Source: Flavobacteriaceae bacterium UBA5079
GTDB lineage: Bacteria; Bacteroidota; Bacteroidia; Flavobacteriales; Flavobacteriaceae
DNA: 12,872 nucleotides
Assembly (NCBI GenBank): GCA_002414705.1
Contig: DIAL01000069.1
Coordinates: 8,280 to 21,151 of the forward strand
Direction: 5' to 3'
The translations under genes were made by a program, and so were the position numbers. Below, piece after piece: positions 1-7,087 of this stretch (positions are counted from its first letter, which is position 1; every line of letters begins with the position of its first letter). The notes beneath the pieces are model-generated. The model ran no database searches. It had not been told where the DNA came from and worked only from the letters and a program-made list of their open reading frames with translations.

Positions 1-958
1 TGCAACAGATGTTGCTGCTCGTGGTATTGATGTGGATGATATTACTCACGTGATTAATTACCAATTACCTGATGAACCTGAAGTGTACACACACCGTTCT
101 GGACGAACTGGACGTGCTGGAAAAACAGGAATCTCCATGGTTATTGTTTCTAAAAGTGAGGTTCGTAAAATAAGAGGTATTGAGCGCATTATAAAAAAAG
201 ACTTCATAAAAAAAGACATTCCTGATGGCATGGAAATTTGTGAAGTACAATTAATGTCGCTTGCCAATAAAATTCACAATACAGAAATCAATCACGAAAT
301 TGATAAGTATTTAGAGAATATCAATGCGCTTTTTGAAGATACATCTAAAGATGAATTAATCAAGAAATTCTTTTCTGTTGAGTTTACACGTTTCTTTAAT
401 TATTACCAAAAATCACGTATTCAGAACGTAACAGAATCTCGAGGAAATGATAACGATAGCGATGGTGGTGGTCGTGGTTACACAAGCAACGCCAATGATA
501 CACGCTACTTTATTAACGTAGGTCGTAAAGATGGTTACGACTGGATGAAGCTAAAAGATTTCTTAAAAGAGGTTTTAGATTTAGGTCGTGATGACGTGTT
601 TAAAGTAGATGTAAAAGAAAGTTTTTCATTCTTTACAACCGATAAAGGTTTACAAGAAAAAGTATTAGCATTCTTCACAGATTTTAAACACGATGGTCGT
701 TTTGTAAATGTAGAGGTGAGTGAAGATAAAGGTCAAGGAACTAGCAGAAACAAACGTCGATCTGGCGGAAGTGGTTTTGGTGGAAAAAGACGTGATGACA
801 AACCAAGAGGCGAACGTCGTTCAAGTGGTGGACGCAGTGATCGTGGTGGTGATTCTGGAAATAGAAAAAGCAGAAGAAGCGAAGGCGAATCTAAACCAAG
901 ACGTTCAGAATCTAGTAACGATTCAGGAGCAGACAGACCAAGACGTTCAAGACGCTAA
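1..958 (+). CDS. DEAD-box RNA helicase with DbpA-type RNA-binding domain (5' partial)
   Basis: This is the C-terminal 318 codons of an ATP-dependent RNA helicase of the DeaD/CsdA/DbpA kind, which remodels structured RNA such as ribosome-assembly intermediates or cold-stabilised mRNA in the cytoplasm. The reading frame enters at base 2, so the start and helicase motifs Q-IV lie off the window. Visible residues 1-10 are motif V ([10 protein letters not shown]) and residues 31-40 are motif VI ([10 protein letters not shown], with the arginine fingers). An acidic-basic linker follows. Residues about 168-242 fit a DbpA RNA-binding fold (begins [14 protein letters not shown]). The last 75 or so residues are a disordered, Arg/Gly/Ser-rich tail ending PRRSRR. 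Such basic tails usually add non-specific RNA affinity. A hairpin terminator follows the stop. The family call is firm; the exact paralogue (DeaD or another) cannot be decided from the C-terminus. Confidence 0.93.
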   Translation, partial: ATDVAARGIDVDDITHVINYQLPDEPEVYTHRSGRTGRAGKTGISMVIVSKSEVRKIRGIERIIKKDFIKKDIPDGMEICEVQLMSLANKIHNTEINHEIDKYLENINALFEDTSKDELIKKFFSVEFTRFFNYYQKSRIQNVTESRGNDNDSDGGGRGYTSNANDTRYFINVGRKDGYDWMKLKDFLKEVLDLGRDDVFKVDVKESFSFFTTDKGLQEKVLAFFTDFKHDGRFVNVEVSEDKGQGTSRNKRRSGGSGFGGKRRDDKPRGERRSSGGRSDRGGDSGNRKSRRSEGESKPRRSESSNDSGADRPRRSRR

Positions 959-984
959 CAGCAACTGTTAATAATACGCCAAAT

Positions 985-1028
985 AAAGTACTAAATAAGA
1001 AATCTATTTTTTTGTTTAGTACTTTTTT
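985..1028 (+). terminator. Intrinsic terminator after the helicase gene
   Basis: An 11-bp perfect inverted repeat (AAAGTACTAAA at 985-995, TTTAGTACTTT at 1015-1025) encloses a 19-base loop and runs into six consecutive T's (1023-1028). It sits 27 bases after the helicase stop and fits a rho-independent terminator, though the stem is AT-rich and the loop long. The right arm overlaps the region where the promoter of the next gene would be expected. TACTTTTT at 1020-1027 is only a rough match to the Bacteroidota -7 element. Confidence 0.6.
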
Positions 1029-1044
1029 GGTTAAATTAGCCAGC

Positions 1045-1818
1045 ATGAAGCACTACCTATTCCTACTTATCGCCCTTTTTACTATTTCTGTTAGTTTTTC
1101 ACAAGATCAAACGTATGTAAAAGGTATAATTGTTAACGCATCGCAAGGGGAACCTATGGAGAGTGTTAATATTGTAAATTTAACCCAAGTTATTGGTACA
1201 ACGACTAATATTGATGGTGAATTTACCTTACGTGCCAAAGCAAATGACACCCTTCACCTCTCCTATTTAGGTTTTAAATCCATAAAAGTTCGTGTTACGA
1301 ATGACTGGATTAAATTTGGAACTTCTACCATACAATTAAACGAATTAGCATTGGCTTTAGAAGAAGTCGTTATTAATGATTTCCGTTTAACAGGAATACT
1401 GGAAGTGGATATCATGAATGTGCCAATCAATAATAATTACCGTTATAGTATTTCTGGTTTACCGTCTACAGGATACGAAGCCGGAAACCGCAGTAATGCT
1501 ATTACTAAAGCATTAGGTGCTATTTTTAATCCTGCCGATTTCCTTTATAAAATGTTTGGCAAAAATCCGAATGAGATGAAAAAACTCAAACAGATGAAGC
1601 AAGATGATGAAATTAGAAACCTCCTAGCTTCTCGTTTTGATCGGGAAATGCTAACCGTTTTACTACAAGTAGATCGCGTAGATTTAGACGAAATAGTCCG
1701 TCAATGTAACTATTCAGCAGATTTTATAAACAGTGCCAACGATCTTCAAATATTGGACGCTATTAGCGAATGTTATGAGGAATATAAGGTGTTGAGCCGC
1801 AGTAGGAAGAAGCGATAA
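1045..1818 (+). CDS. Secreted carboxypeptidase-regulatory-like domain protein
   Basis: The product is a 257-residue exported protein. Residues 1-19 form a signal peptide (MKHYLFLLIALF, then polar residues and SFSQ). Residues about 24-110 are a CarboxypepD_reg-like beta-sandwich, recognisable from VKGIIVNASQGEPMESVNI, then DGEFTL, then LHLSYLGFKS and ending LEEVVI. The same module forms the N-terminus of SusC/TonB-dependent receptors, but no plug or barrel follows. Instead there is a mostly helical, charged C-terminal region (about 160-257) of unknown role. I chose the ATG at 1045 because it begins the signal peptide; an in-frame TTG at 1012 lies inside the preceding terminator hairpin. The protein is probably periplasmic or outer-membrane associated. 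The function is unknown and no neighbour clarifies it. Confidence 0.8.
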   Translation: MKHYLFLLIALFTISVSFSQDQTYVKGIIVNASQGEPMESVNIVNLTQVIGTTTNIDGEFTLRAKANDTLHLSYLGFKSIKVRVTNDWIKFGTSTIQLNELALALEEVVINDFRLTGILEVDIMNVPINNNYRYSISGLPSTGYEAGNRSNAITKALGAIFNPADFLYKMFGKNPNEMKKLKQMKQDDEIRNLLASRFDREMLTVLLQVDRVDLDEIVRQCNYSADFINSANDLQILDAISECYEEYKVLSRSRKKR

Positions 1819-1953
1819 AATATTTAAGAACCCAAAATAAAATTATAAAATTCATCGCTAAACCAAAATTACTTTCAGAATTTGGTTATATGTATGATTG
1901 GGAAATAACAGAAAACAAATTTTTATAAATGCTTAATTGCCTCTTTTAATTCA

Positions 1954-2616
1954 CTATAAATTCGTATCCTCATAATACCGCTCCACAATCTCATCATAAC
2001 TTTTAATCGTTTTCTTAATCCAATCCAAACGTTTTTCAAACTTTTCATTTTCAGTCAGTTGCCAAACAATATCGGTTTGTTTTAATTTGGTCGTTACATG
2101 TTGCAAGATGATTGCCGCAGACACTGAAATATTCAAACTCTCCGTAAATCCAGCCATCGGTATTTTTAGAAAACCATCTGCAGCATCCAAGACGTCTTGC
2201 GATAACCCTTCCGTTTCCCTTCCGAAGAAAAAACAAGATTTTTTGGTAACATCAAACTCATGGAGTTCACAATCGTTGGTATGTGGTGTGGTAGCAATAA
2301 TTTGATAACCATCTTTTTTCAGGGTTTTTATAGCATCCTTAACATGATGATGGCGTTTTAAATCTACCCATTTTTGTGCTCCCATAGCAATTTCGCTATC
2401 AATACGTTTACTATTTACTTCTTCAACAATATGGACTTCTTGAATGCCAAACACATCACAACTCCTAATTACAGCACTTGTGTTGTGTAACTGGTAAACG
2501 TCCTCTGTGGCAACTGTAAAATGTTTGGTGCGTCCTGATAAAATACGAGTAAATTTCTCGCGTCTATTATCGGTTAAAAAACCTTCTAAATGGTTTAGTA
2601 ATTGTAAATCAATCAT
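1954..2616 (-). CDS. trmH: tRNA (guanosine-2'-O-)-methyltransferase, TrmH/SpoU family
   Basis: A SPOUT-class, SAM-dependent 2'-O-methyltransferase of 220 residues, close to the length of E. coli TrmH, which methylates G18 in the tRNA D-loop. The three SpoU motifs are present: motif 1 at residues 45-58 (NTSAVIRSCDVFGI, with the conserved Asn and Arg51), motif 2 at 131-139 (FGRETEGLS) and motif 3 at 152-171 (IPMAGFTESLN followed by ISVSAAIIL). These motifs form the trefoil knot that binds SAM. The charged C-terminal tail (about 185-220) resembles the tRNA-binding extension of TrmH rather than an rRNA-type RlmB, which has a longer N-terminal domain. The start codon lies only about six bases beyond the U-tract of an upstream terminator, so it is unclear how the gene is transcribed. 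The family call is firm; the tRNA G18 target is inferred. Confidence 0.88.
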   Translation of the reverse strand: MIDLQLLNHLEGFLTDNRREKFTRILSGRTKHFTVATEDVYQLHNTSAVIRSCDVFGIQEVHIVEEVNSKRIDSEIAMGAQKWVDLKRHHHVKDAIKTLKKDGYQIIATTPHTNDCELHEFDVTKKSCFFFGRETEGLSQDVLDAADGFLKIPMAGFTESLNISVSAAIILQHVTTKLKQTDIVWQLTENEKFEKRLDWIKKTIKSYDEIVERYYEDTNL

Positions 2617-2622
2617 GTTTGG

Positions 2623-2657
2623 TAAAAAAGAAAAACCTGACGTTGCATCAGGTTTTT
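2623..2657 (-). terminator. Strong intrinsic terminator between the CHRD gene and trmH
   Basis: A perfect 10-bp stem (AAAAACCTGA at 2631-2640, TCAGGTTTTT at 2648-2657) has a 7-base loop. Read on the minus strand it is followed by a long U-rich tail (five T's, C, six T's, ending near 2623). It terminates the CHRD lipoprotein transcript and ends about six bases before the trmH ATG. Read on the plus strand the tail is five T's, so it may work weakly in that direction too. Confidence 0.85.
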
Positions 2658-2678
2658 ATTAGTGTAATTTCGCTTTTT

Positions 2679-3884
2679 CTAATTATCCACATTTACGCCA
2701 ATATTGCCTTGAGCTATAATGGTTGCCAAATTGGTAGCACTTTCATGCACGTTGATATAACCGTTAACTTCAAGCACATCATCATAACCAAAAGGTGTGG
2801 CATCATCTAATTGAATAATATTGGTCTGACTCATACCTGTTTCACCATCAACTGGATTGAAAGTCAATAAAACGCGACCTGTTATGGTTAAATCATTCTC
2901 ATGAATATGGGCTGGATGTGAATTGCCAGCCATAGTATTTTCAATTTCTAAAACTGCCAATGCCTCACCACTTTCACGCTTAAAAAAGGTAGCTGTTCCT
3001 TGAATTTCAGGTATATCAACTTCGTTTAATACATAAACAACCGATTCGCCAGTTAAACCATTAATACCTATATCACCTTGAGCAATAATAGTTCCTAAAT
3101 CCGTTGGACTTAAATGCACGTTTACATAACCATCAAAAGCTATTAAATCGGCATAACCAAATGCTGTACCATCATCTAAAGCAGATACATTGGTTCGGCT
3201 TAAGCCTGAATCACCATCAATAGTATTGAATGTGAAAGCAATACCACCACCTTCAAGAGCTGTATTAAAATGAATGTGGGCAGGATGTTCGGTACCTGGA
3301 ATAGCATTCGTTAATTCAATACGTGCTAAAGCTTCACCATTCTTGCGTTCGGAAAATTTAGCGTTTCCACTAATTTCAGGAATATCACGTGAGCCTAATG
3401 TGTATGTTTTTGAAACACCTGTTAATTCGTTCTGACCAATATCACCTTGTGCTAAAACGATAGCTGGTGTGCTACTGTTAAATCTCACATCTATAAAACC
3501 ATCAAACTCTAACAAATCTTCGTAAGTAATTTCAGTACCATCATCTAACGTAGAGAAAGTGGTTGTGCTTCTTCCTGTTGTACCATTCAACCGTTGTAAA
3601 CTTATTGCTACTGCTCCTCCTTCGGCTGCAGTATTTAGGCGTAAATTAGTTGGATGTGATTCTCCTGGTACTGTTCCGGAGAGTTTAATTTCTATGGTAA
3701 CTGATGCATCCTCATTTTTAATCATGCGTGCATCACCAATAATTGCTGGATTAGAAACTGGATTTAATGTGTATGTTGTAGAAATCAATTTAGACTCTAA
3801 TTCGCTAATATTGTCATCGCTTGCACAATTGGAAATAACCAAGAATGCGCAAATACTCACAACCATTAAAAAAAACTTCTTCAT
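2679..3884 (-). CDS. Lipoprotein with three CHRD domains
   Basis: A 401-residue predicted lipoprotein. The ATG at 3884 gives a lipoprotein signal (MKKFFLMVVSICAFLVISNC), with the lipidated Cys at residue 20 followed by ASDD. An upstream in-frame ATG at 3908 would add eight residues ahead of the signal and is less likely. The mature part is three tandem CHRD (chordin) repeats of about 105-110 residues at roughly 47-155, 172-279 and 294-397. Each runs from a HPAHIH-type strand through a Leu-Asp-Asp turn and GY(I/V)NVH to AQG(D/N)IG. Repeats 2 and 3 keep HPAHIH and NVH. Repeat 1 has HPTNLRLN and DVRFN, so its histidines are gone. CHRD domains occur in many bacterial secreted proteins and their biochemical role is uncertain. 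The His clusters suggest metal or ligand binding (inference). It is monocistronic by its own terminator and lies divergently from the CobB-like gene. Confidence 0.87.
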   Translation of the reverse strand: MKKFFLMVVSICAFLVISNCASDDNISELESKLISTTYTLNPVSNPAIIGDARMIKNEDASVTIEIKLSGTVPGESHPTNLRLNTAAEGGAVAISLQRLNGTTGRSTTTFSTLDDGTEITYEDLLEFDGFIDVRFNSSTPAIVLAQGDIGQNELTGVSKTYTLGSRDIPEISGNAKFSERKNGEALARIELTNAIPGTEHPAHIHFNTALEGGGIAFTFNTIDGDSGLSRTNVSALDDGTAFGYADLIAFDGYVNVHLSPTDLGTIIAQGDIGINGLTGESVVYVLNEVDIPEIQGTATFFKRESGEALAVLEIENTMAGNSHPAHIHENDLTITGRVLLTFNPVDGETGMSQTNIIQLDDATPFGYDDVLEVNGYINVHESATNLATIIAQGNIGVNVDN

Positions 3885-3991
3885 AAATACATTTTTTATA
3901 TCTGCCATAAATTTACAATTTAAACTAGTATCTGAAAACGGAAACGTATTATTATATGAATTTCGTACACAATTTTATATTTTTAAGGTCT

Positions 3992-4672
3992 ATGAAACAT
4001 ATTGTTGTATTAACAGGAGCCGGAATTAGCGCAGAAAGTGGGATTAAAACATTTCGTGATGCCGACGGATTATGGGAAGGTCATGATGTTATGGAAGTGG
4101 CTTCACCACAAGGTTTTCGAGTGAACCCGGAATTGGTTTTAGATTTTTATAATCAAAGACGAAAACAACTGTTAAGCGTAACACCCAATCAAGCACATAT
4201 AGATTTAGCAGATTTGGAAACTGACTTTAAAGTCACCATTATTACTCAAAATGTGGACGATTTACACAAACGTGCTGGAAGTAGTAATGTGATTCACTTA
4301 CATGGCGAATTATTAAAAGCGCGAAGTACGTTTGATGACGGTTCCATTATTGACTGGAAAACAGATATCAACTTTGGTGATATGTGCCAAAACGGATATC
4401 AAATGCGACCACATATTGTGTGGTTTGGAGAAGCGGTTCCTATGATAGAAAAGGCTGTGGAAGTCTGTGAAAAAGCTAATGTTTTAATGATTATTGGCAC
4501 GAGTATGCAAGTATATCCTGCTGCGAGTTTAATGCATTATGTACCAGAAAATACACCAACCTATTTTATTGATCCCAAACCAGCGATAGAAGGGAAAAAT
4601 AAACTAATAGTTATTTCAAAACCTGCAACAACAGGTGTGAAGGAAGCTATTGAATTGATAAAAAATCTTTAG
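3992..4672 (+). CDS. cobB: NAD-dependent protein deacylase, Sir2/CobB (class III) type
   Basis: A 226-residue sirtuin that uses NAD+ to remove acyl groups from protein lysines, releasing nicotinamide and O-acyl-ADP-ribose. Visible motifs: GAGISAESGI at 9-18 with FRD at 21-23 (NAD loop), TQNVDDLH at 85-92, catalytic His104 in HLHGE, and GTSMQVYPAA near 170-180 (NAD binding). Tyr53 and Arg56 in FYNQRR match the Tyr-x-x-Arg pair that gives SIRT5 and CobB preference for succinyl or malonyl lysine, so desuccinylase activity is likely (inference). The structural zinc site is missing: between residues 109 and 141 there is one Cys (132) rather than four. The ATG at 3992 starts directly before the first Rossmann strand; an ATG at 3956 would add 12 residues and is less likely. 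The stop is one base from the converging gene's stop. Confidence 0.92.
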   Translation: MKHIVVLTGAGISAESGIKTFRDADGLWEGHDVMEVASPQGFRVNPELVLDFYNQRRKQLLSVTPNQAHIDLADLETDFKVTIITQNVDDLHKRAGSSNVIHLHGELLKARSTFDDGSIIDWKTDINFGDMCQNGYQMRPHIVWFGEAVPMIEKAVEVCEKANVLMIIGTSMQVYPAASLMHYVPENTPTYFIDPKPAIEGKNKLIVISKPATTGVKEAIELIKNL

Positions 4673-4673
4673 A

Positions 4674-5399
4674 CTATTTCCTTATTTCTGCATCAATGGT
4701 ATGTATCAGTTCATCGGTTAAACCTAAAAGCACTTCACTTACTAGCTTGATGCTTTCTGAAGCGCTATTTCTATACCGCAATTGCATATCTAATAAATAC
4801 CGTTGTTCGTTAGTAAATTCAATGGCATCCACAAATTTGCCAGTTTTATCTATTTGAAAACCCATAGCATTATTTAAGGTAAATTTTCCGAAATTAGAGT
4901 CCACCATGAACAAATTATTATTATTTACAACGGATTCCACATAATCCAAACGTTGAAAATAACGGACAATCGTATTTTGTAAACTCGCGTTGGAAATTAA
5001 ATTAACACTGCCACTGGTTATCATATTATTAAATGTGGCGCGATTGGCTTTAAAAGTATGTCGTGCTGTTAATTCATGAAGTTTTTGTGGCAAGGTTGCT
5101 TTGTTGAAATTAGGGTTCATAAATTGACGTGCCGAATCTATTTGAGCCATCATCACTATCTCATAATCAATTTGCTCGTTAATCAATTCTTTTTGAATGA
5201 TAAAATCTGATTTAAAATCTTCTAGAAGCGCTTTTTCTAATTTGATATTATGATTTTCTTTACTCCACGTATTGATTTGCAAGGCCAACAAAATCCCGAT
5301 AACCACCAGAAATATTTCACCTACAGCATAGAAAATATAACGTTTAAATCGATTTTGCTCCAGTAGTCGCTTTCGGATTCTTCGTATGGCTGAAATCAT
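4674..5399 (-). CDS. DUF6090-like membrane-anchored protein
   Basis: A 241-residue inner-membrane protein. A basic N-terminus (RRIRKRLLEQNRFKR, residues 6-20) precedes one transmembrane helix at about 22-41. The segment through YAVGEIFLVVIGILLALQIN and then TW is the hallmark I recall for the Bacteroidota DUF6090 family. The remainder, about 200 residues, is largely helical and charged with no catalytic motif that I recognise, and positive-inside topology places it in the periplasm. Its ATG overlaps the stop of the upstream serine hydrolase gene (TAATG), so the two are almost certainly co-transcribed and translationally coupled. The function is unknown. The coupling suggests a role linked to the hydrolase, but DUF6090 genes are often multicopy in flavobacteria and this may not be specific. 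Confidence 0.78.
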   Translation of the reverse strand: MISAIRRIRKRLLEQNRFKRYIFYAVGEIFLVVIGILLALQINTWSKENHNIKLEKALLEDFKSDFIIQKELINEQIDYEIVMMAQIDSARQFMNPNFNKATLPQKLHELTARHTFKANRATFNNMITSGSVNLISNASLQNTIVRYFQRLDYVESVVNNNNLFMVDSNFGKFTLNNAMGFQIDKTGKFVDAIEFTNEQRYLLDMQLRYRNSASESIKLVSEVLLGLTDELIHTIDAEIRK

Positions 5400-6964
5400 T
5401 AATCAATCCGTTTTAAATCCAAATCTTGGAAATCGAAACTGAAATCGATATTTGGCGAAATACCTTTCATAGTAAAACCGTTCGCTTTTCCACTATCATC
5501 AGCAGTAAACATAACAAAAGCGTCTGCATTCATATCTTGATATTCCCATTTAACAGCGAAGGTTTCATCTTTAAAAAACTGTAAAGGACCATTTAATAAT
5601 GGCGAACGATGGCTTTTAATCCAAAGTTGCTTATCCCTCATAAACACCTCCATTTTTCCAAACCAAACATCTTCATACATGCCAATATAGTTCTTGGTTT
5701 TTATTATCGATTGATCGTTTTTTGCAACCGAATCCCAGACTTTCTCCACAACGTCATTTGCACCACTTTCATTGGATTTCATGTACGCCGAATATTTATC
5801 AATCCACTTAAAATCGTCTAGTTCTAGGTATAAATCAATAATCGTTTGTGTCACTGCTGAAAACAAGCCACCACCATCATTACTGGTATTGGTAAGCACC
5901 ACAATACCTATATCCATATCTGGAATCATAACCACTTTTGATAACATACCAGGTAATCCACCTGTATGCTCTACCTGCATATTCCCTTTCACGTCTGTAA
6001 GAAACCAACCTAATCCATAACCAGCAAAATGACTATTGTATCTAGGATTAGTATTGGCATCCATAACCGTATGGATTTTCCACATCTCGTTATGATTGGC
6101 TTTGGTAAATAATTCCTTCTTTAAACCTTCACCATATTTTCCAGCGTGTAATTGTAAAATCATCCAAGCTGACATATCATTTACATTAGAGAAAATACCA
6201 CCAGCTGCACCATTTATCATTTCTTCAAACGTTGGAATGATGCGAATGGTTCCAGTTTCTGTAGAGTGTGATGCTGAAACATTTCCAGTTTTCGGAATTT
6301 CAGCTAAAGAGGCATAGGAATTATCCATACCAATTTTTTGGAATATACGCGAATCTATGAACGCTTCCCAAGTCATGCCACTTTTTCTGGCAATCAATTC
6401 ACCTGCAACGATATACAATAAATTATCATAATCCCATTTGGTACGAAAAGCAGATTCTTGTTTTAAATGCTGAAAGCTGGCTAATAAATCATCAATCGTG
6501 AAATCTGAACCTTGTGGAAAAAACATTAAATCGCCAGCACCTAAACCCAATCCACTTCTATGCGTTACTAAATCGATGATATTAAAATTATCTTCCACAT
6601 ACTGATTATACATGGTAAATTCTGGAATATGCGTTTTAACTTTATCATCCCAATTCAGTTTACCCTCTTCTACTAAAATGGCCAAAGCAACGGTTGTAAA
6701 CGCTTTACTATTGGAGGCAATGGCAAAATTAGTGTTTGGATCAACTGGTTCTTTAGTGTCTATGGATTTGACACCATACCCTTTTTCATGAATAATTTTA
6801 CCGTCTTTTACCACTGCAACAGCTGTTCCTGCTACATTGAATTTAGACATGGCATAATTAACGACTGAATCAATTTGTTTGGATGTAACTTGAGAATGAG
6901 CTGGAATGGAAATTACGGCTATAAACAGCAGTAAAACCAATCTTTTGAAGAATGTGTTTTTCAT
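5399..6964 (-). CDS. Secreted serine hydrolase, beta-lactamase/PBP4* fold, with C-terminal DUF3471-like domain
   Basis: A 521-residue exported member of the class C beta-lactamase-related serine hydrolases (esterase, D-aminopeptidase or DD-peptidase-like). Residues 1-24 are a signal peptide ending PAHSQ. The catalytic triad motifs are intact: SxxK as SNSK at 84-87, YxN as YDN at 179-181 and HTG at 333-335. The catalytic domain spans about 26-385. Residues about 425-520 form a beta-rich C-terminal domain (begins YIGMYEDVWFG) like the lipocalin-type DUF3471 module of this family. I chose the ATG at 6964 because it opens the signal peptide; the in-frame ATG at 7042 would run through the upstream terminator hairpin. 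The physiological substrate cannot be told from sequence, and a role in true beta-lactam resistance is not implied. It overlaps the DUF6090 gene by one base. Confidence 0.9.
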   Translation of the reverse strand: MKNTFFKRLVLLLFIAVISIPAHSQVTSKQIDSVVNYAMSKFNVAGTAVAVVKDGKIIHEKGYGVKSIDTKEPVDPNTNFAIASNSKAFTTVALAILVEEGKLNWDDKVKTHIPEFTMYNQYVEDNFNIIDLVTHRSGLGLGAGDLMFFPQGSDFTIDDLLASFQHLKQESAFRTKWDYDNLLYIVAGELIARKSGMTWEAFIDSRIFQKIGMDNSYASLAEIPKTGNVSASHSTETGTIRIIPTFEEMINGAAGGIFSNVNDMSAWMILQLHAGKYGEGLKKELFTKANHNEMWKIHTVMDANTNPRYNSHFAGYGLGWFLTDVKGNMQVEHTGGLPGMLSKVVMIPDMDIGIVVLTNTSNDGGGLFSAVTQTIIDLYLELDDFKWIDKYSAYMKSNESGANDVVEKVWDSVAKNDQSIIKTKNYIGMYEDVWFGKMEVFMRDKQLWIKSHRSPLLNGPLQFFKDETFAVKWEYQDMNADAFVMFTADDSGKANGFTMKGISPNIDFSFDFQDLDLKRID

Positions 6965-6995
6965 GTTATGGATTAAAAAGATTAGTAGAGGGATT

Positions 6996-7003
6996 GAAAG
7001 ATA
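6996..7003 (-). promoter_or_regulatory. Possible -7 element for the serine hydrolase operon
   Basis: TATCTTTC on the minus strand matches the Bacteroidota TAnnTTTG -7 consensus except for the last base. It lies 31 bases upstream of the ATG at 6964 and just beyond the ABC-F terminator, where a promoter is needed. I see no convincing -33 TTG at proper spacing. Confidence 0.35.
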
Positions 7004-7016
7004 CTTATTTATACAG

Positions 7017-7055
7017 AAAATTCCTATTTCGTCTTCAAACAAAACGAAATAGGAA
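7017..7055 (-). terminator. Intrinsic terminator after the ABC-F gene
   Basis: A perfect 12-bp inverted repeat (TTCCTATTTCGT at 7021-7032, ACGAAATAGGAA at 7044-7055) has an 11-base loop. On the minus strand it is followed by TTTT (7020-7017). It lies 32 bases past the ABC-F stop and upstream of the serine hydrolase gene, so it separates the two transcription units. On the plus strand it is not followed by a T-tract. Confidence 0.75.
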
Positions 7056-7087
7056 CAACATTAAAATTTATAAAAACCTGTAACTAA

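Noticed and set aside
720..971. Second overlapping plus-strand frame in the helicase tail (83 codons)
   Set aside because: It is a shadow of the low-complexity Arg/Gly/Ser-coding tail, and the alternate frame has a repetitive Val/Glu composition.
1012..1044. TTG start giving an 11-residue longer carboxypeptidase-regulatory-like protein
   Set aside because: It lies inside the helicase terminator hairpin and would bury the signal peptide behind extra residues.
1861..1887. Hairpin AACCAAA/TTTGGTT between the convergent gene ends
   Set aside because: Only seven base pairs, mostly A:T, with a bulged loop and no T-tract on either side; not enough to call a terminator.
2679..3884. Possible metal-dependent enzyme or adhesin call for the repeat protein
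   Set aside because: The repeats are explained by CHRD domains; no catalytic motif is visible, so no enzymatic function was assigned.
5399..6964. Antibiotic-resistance beta-lactamase
   Set aside because: The SxxK/YxN/HTG motifs are shared by esterases and peptidases of this fold, and the C-terminal DUF3471-like domain points to that wider group; no evidence of mobile context.
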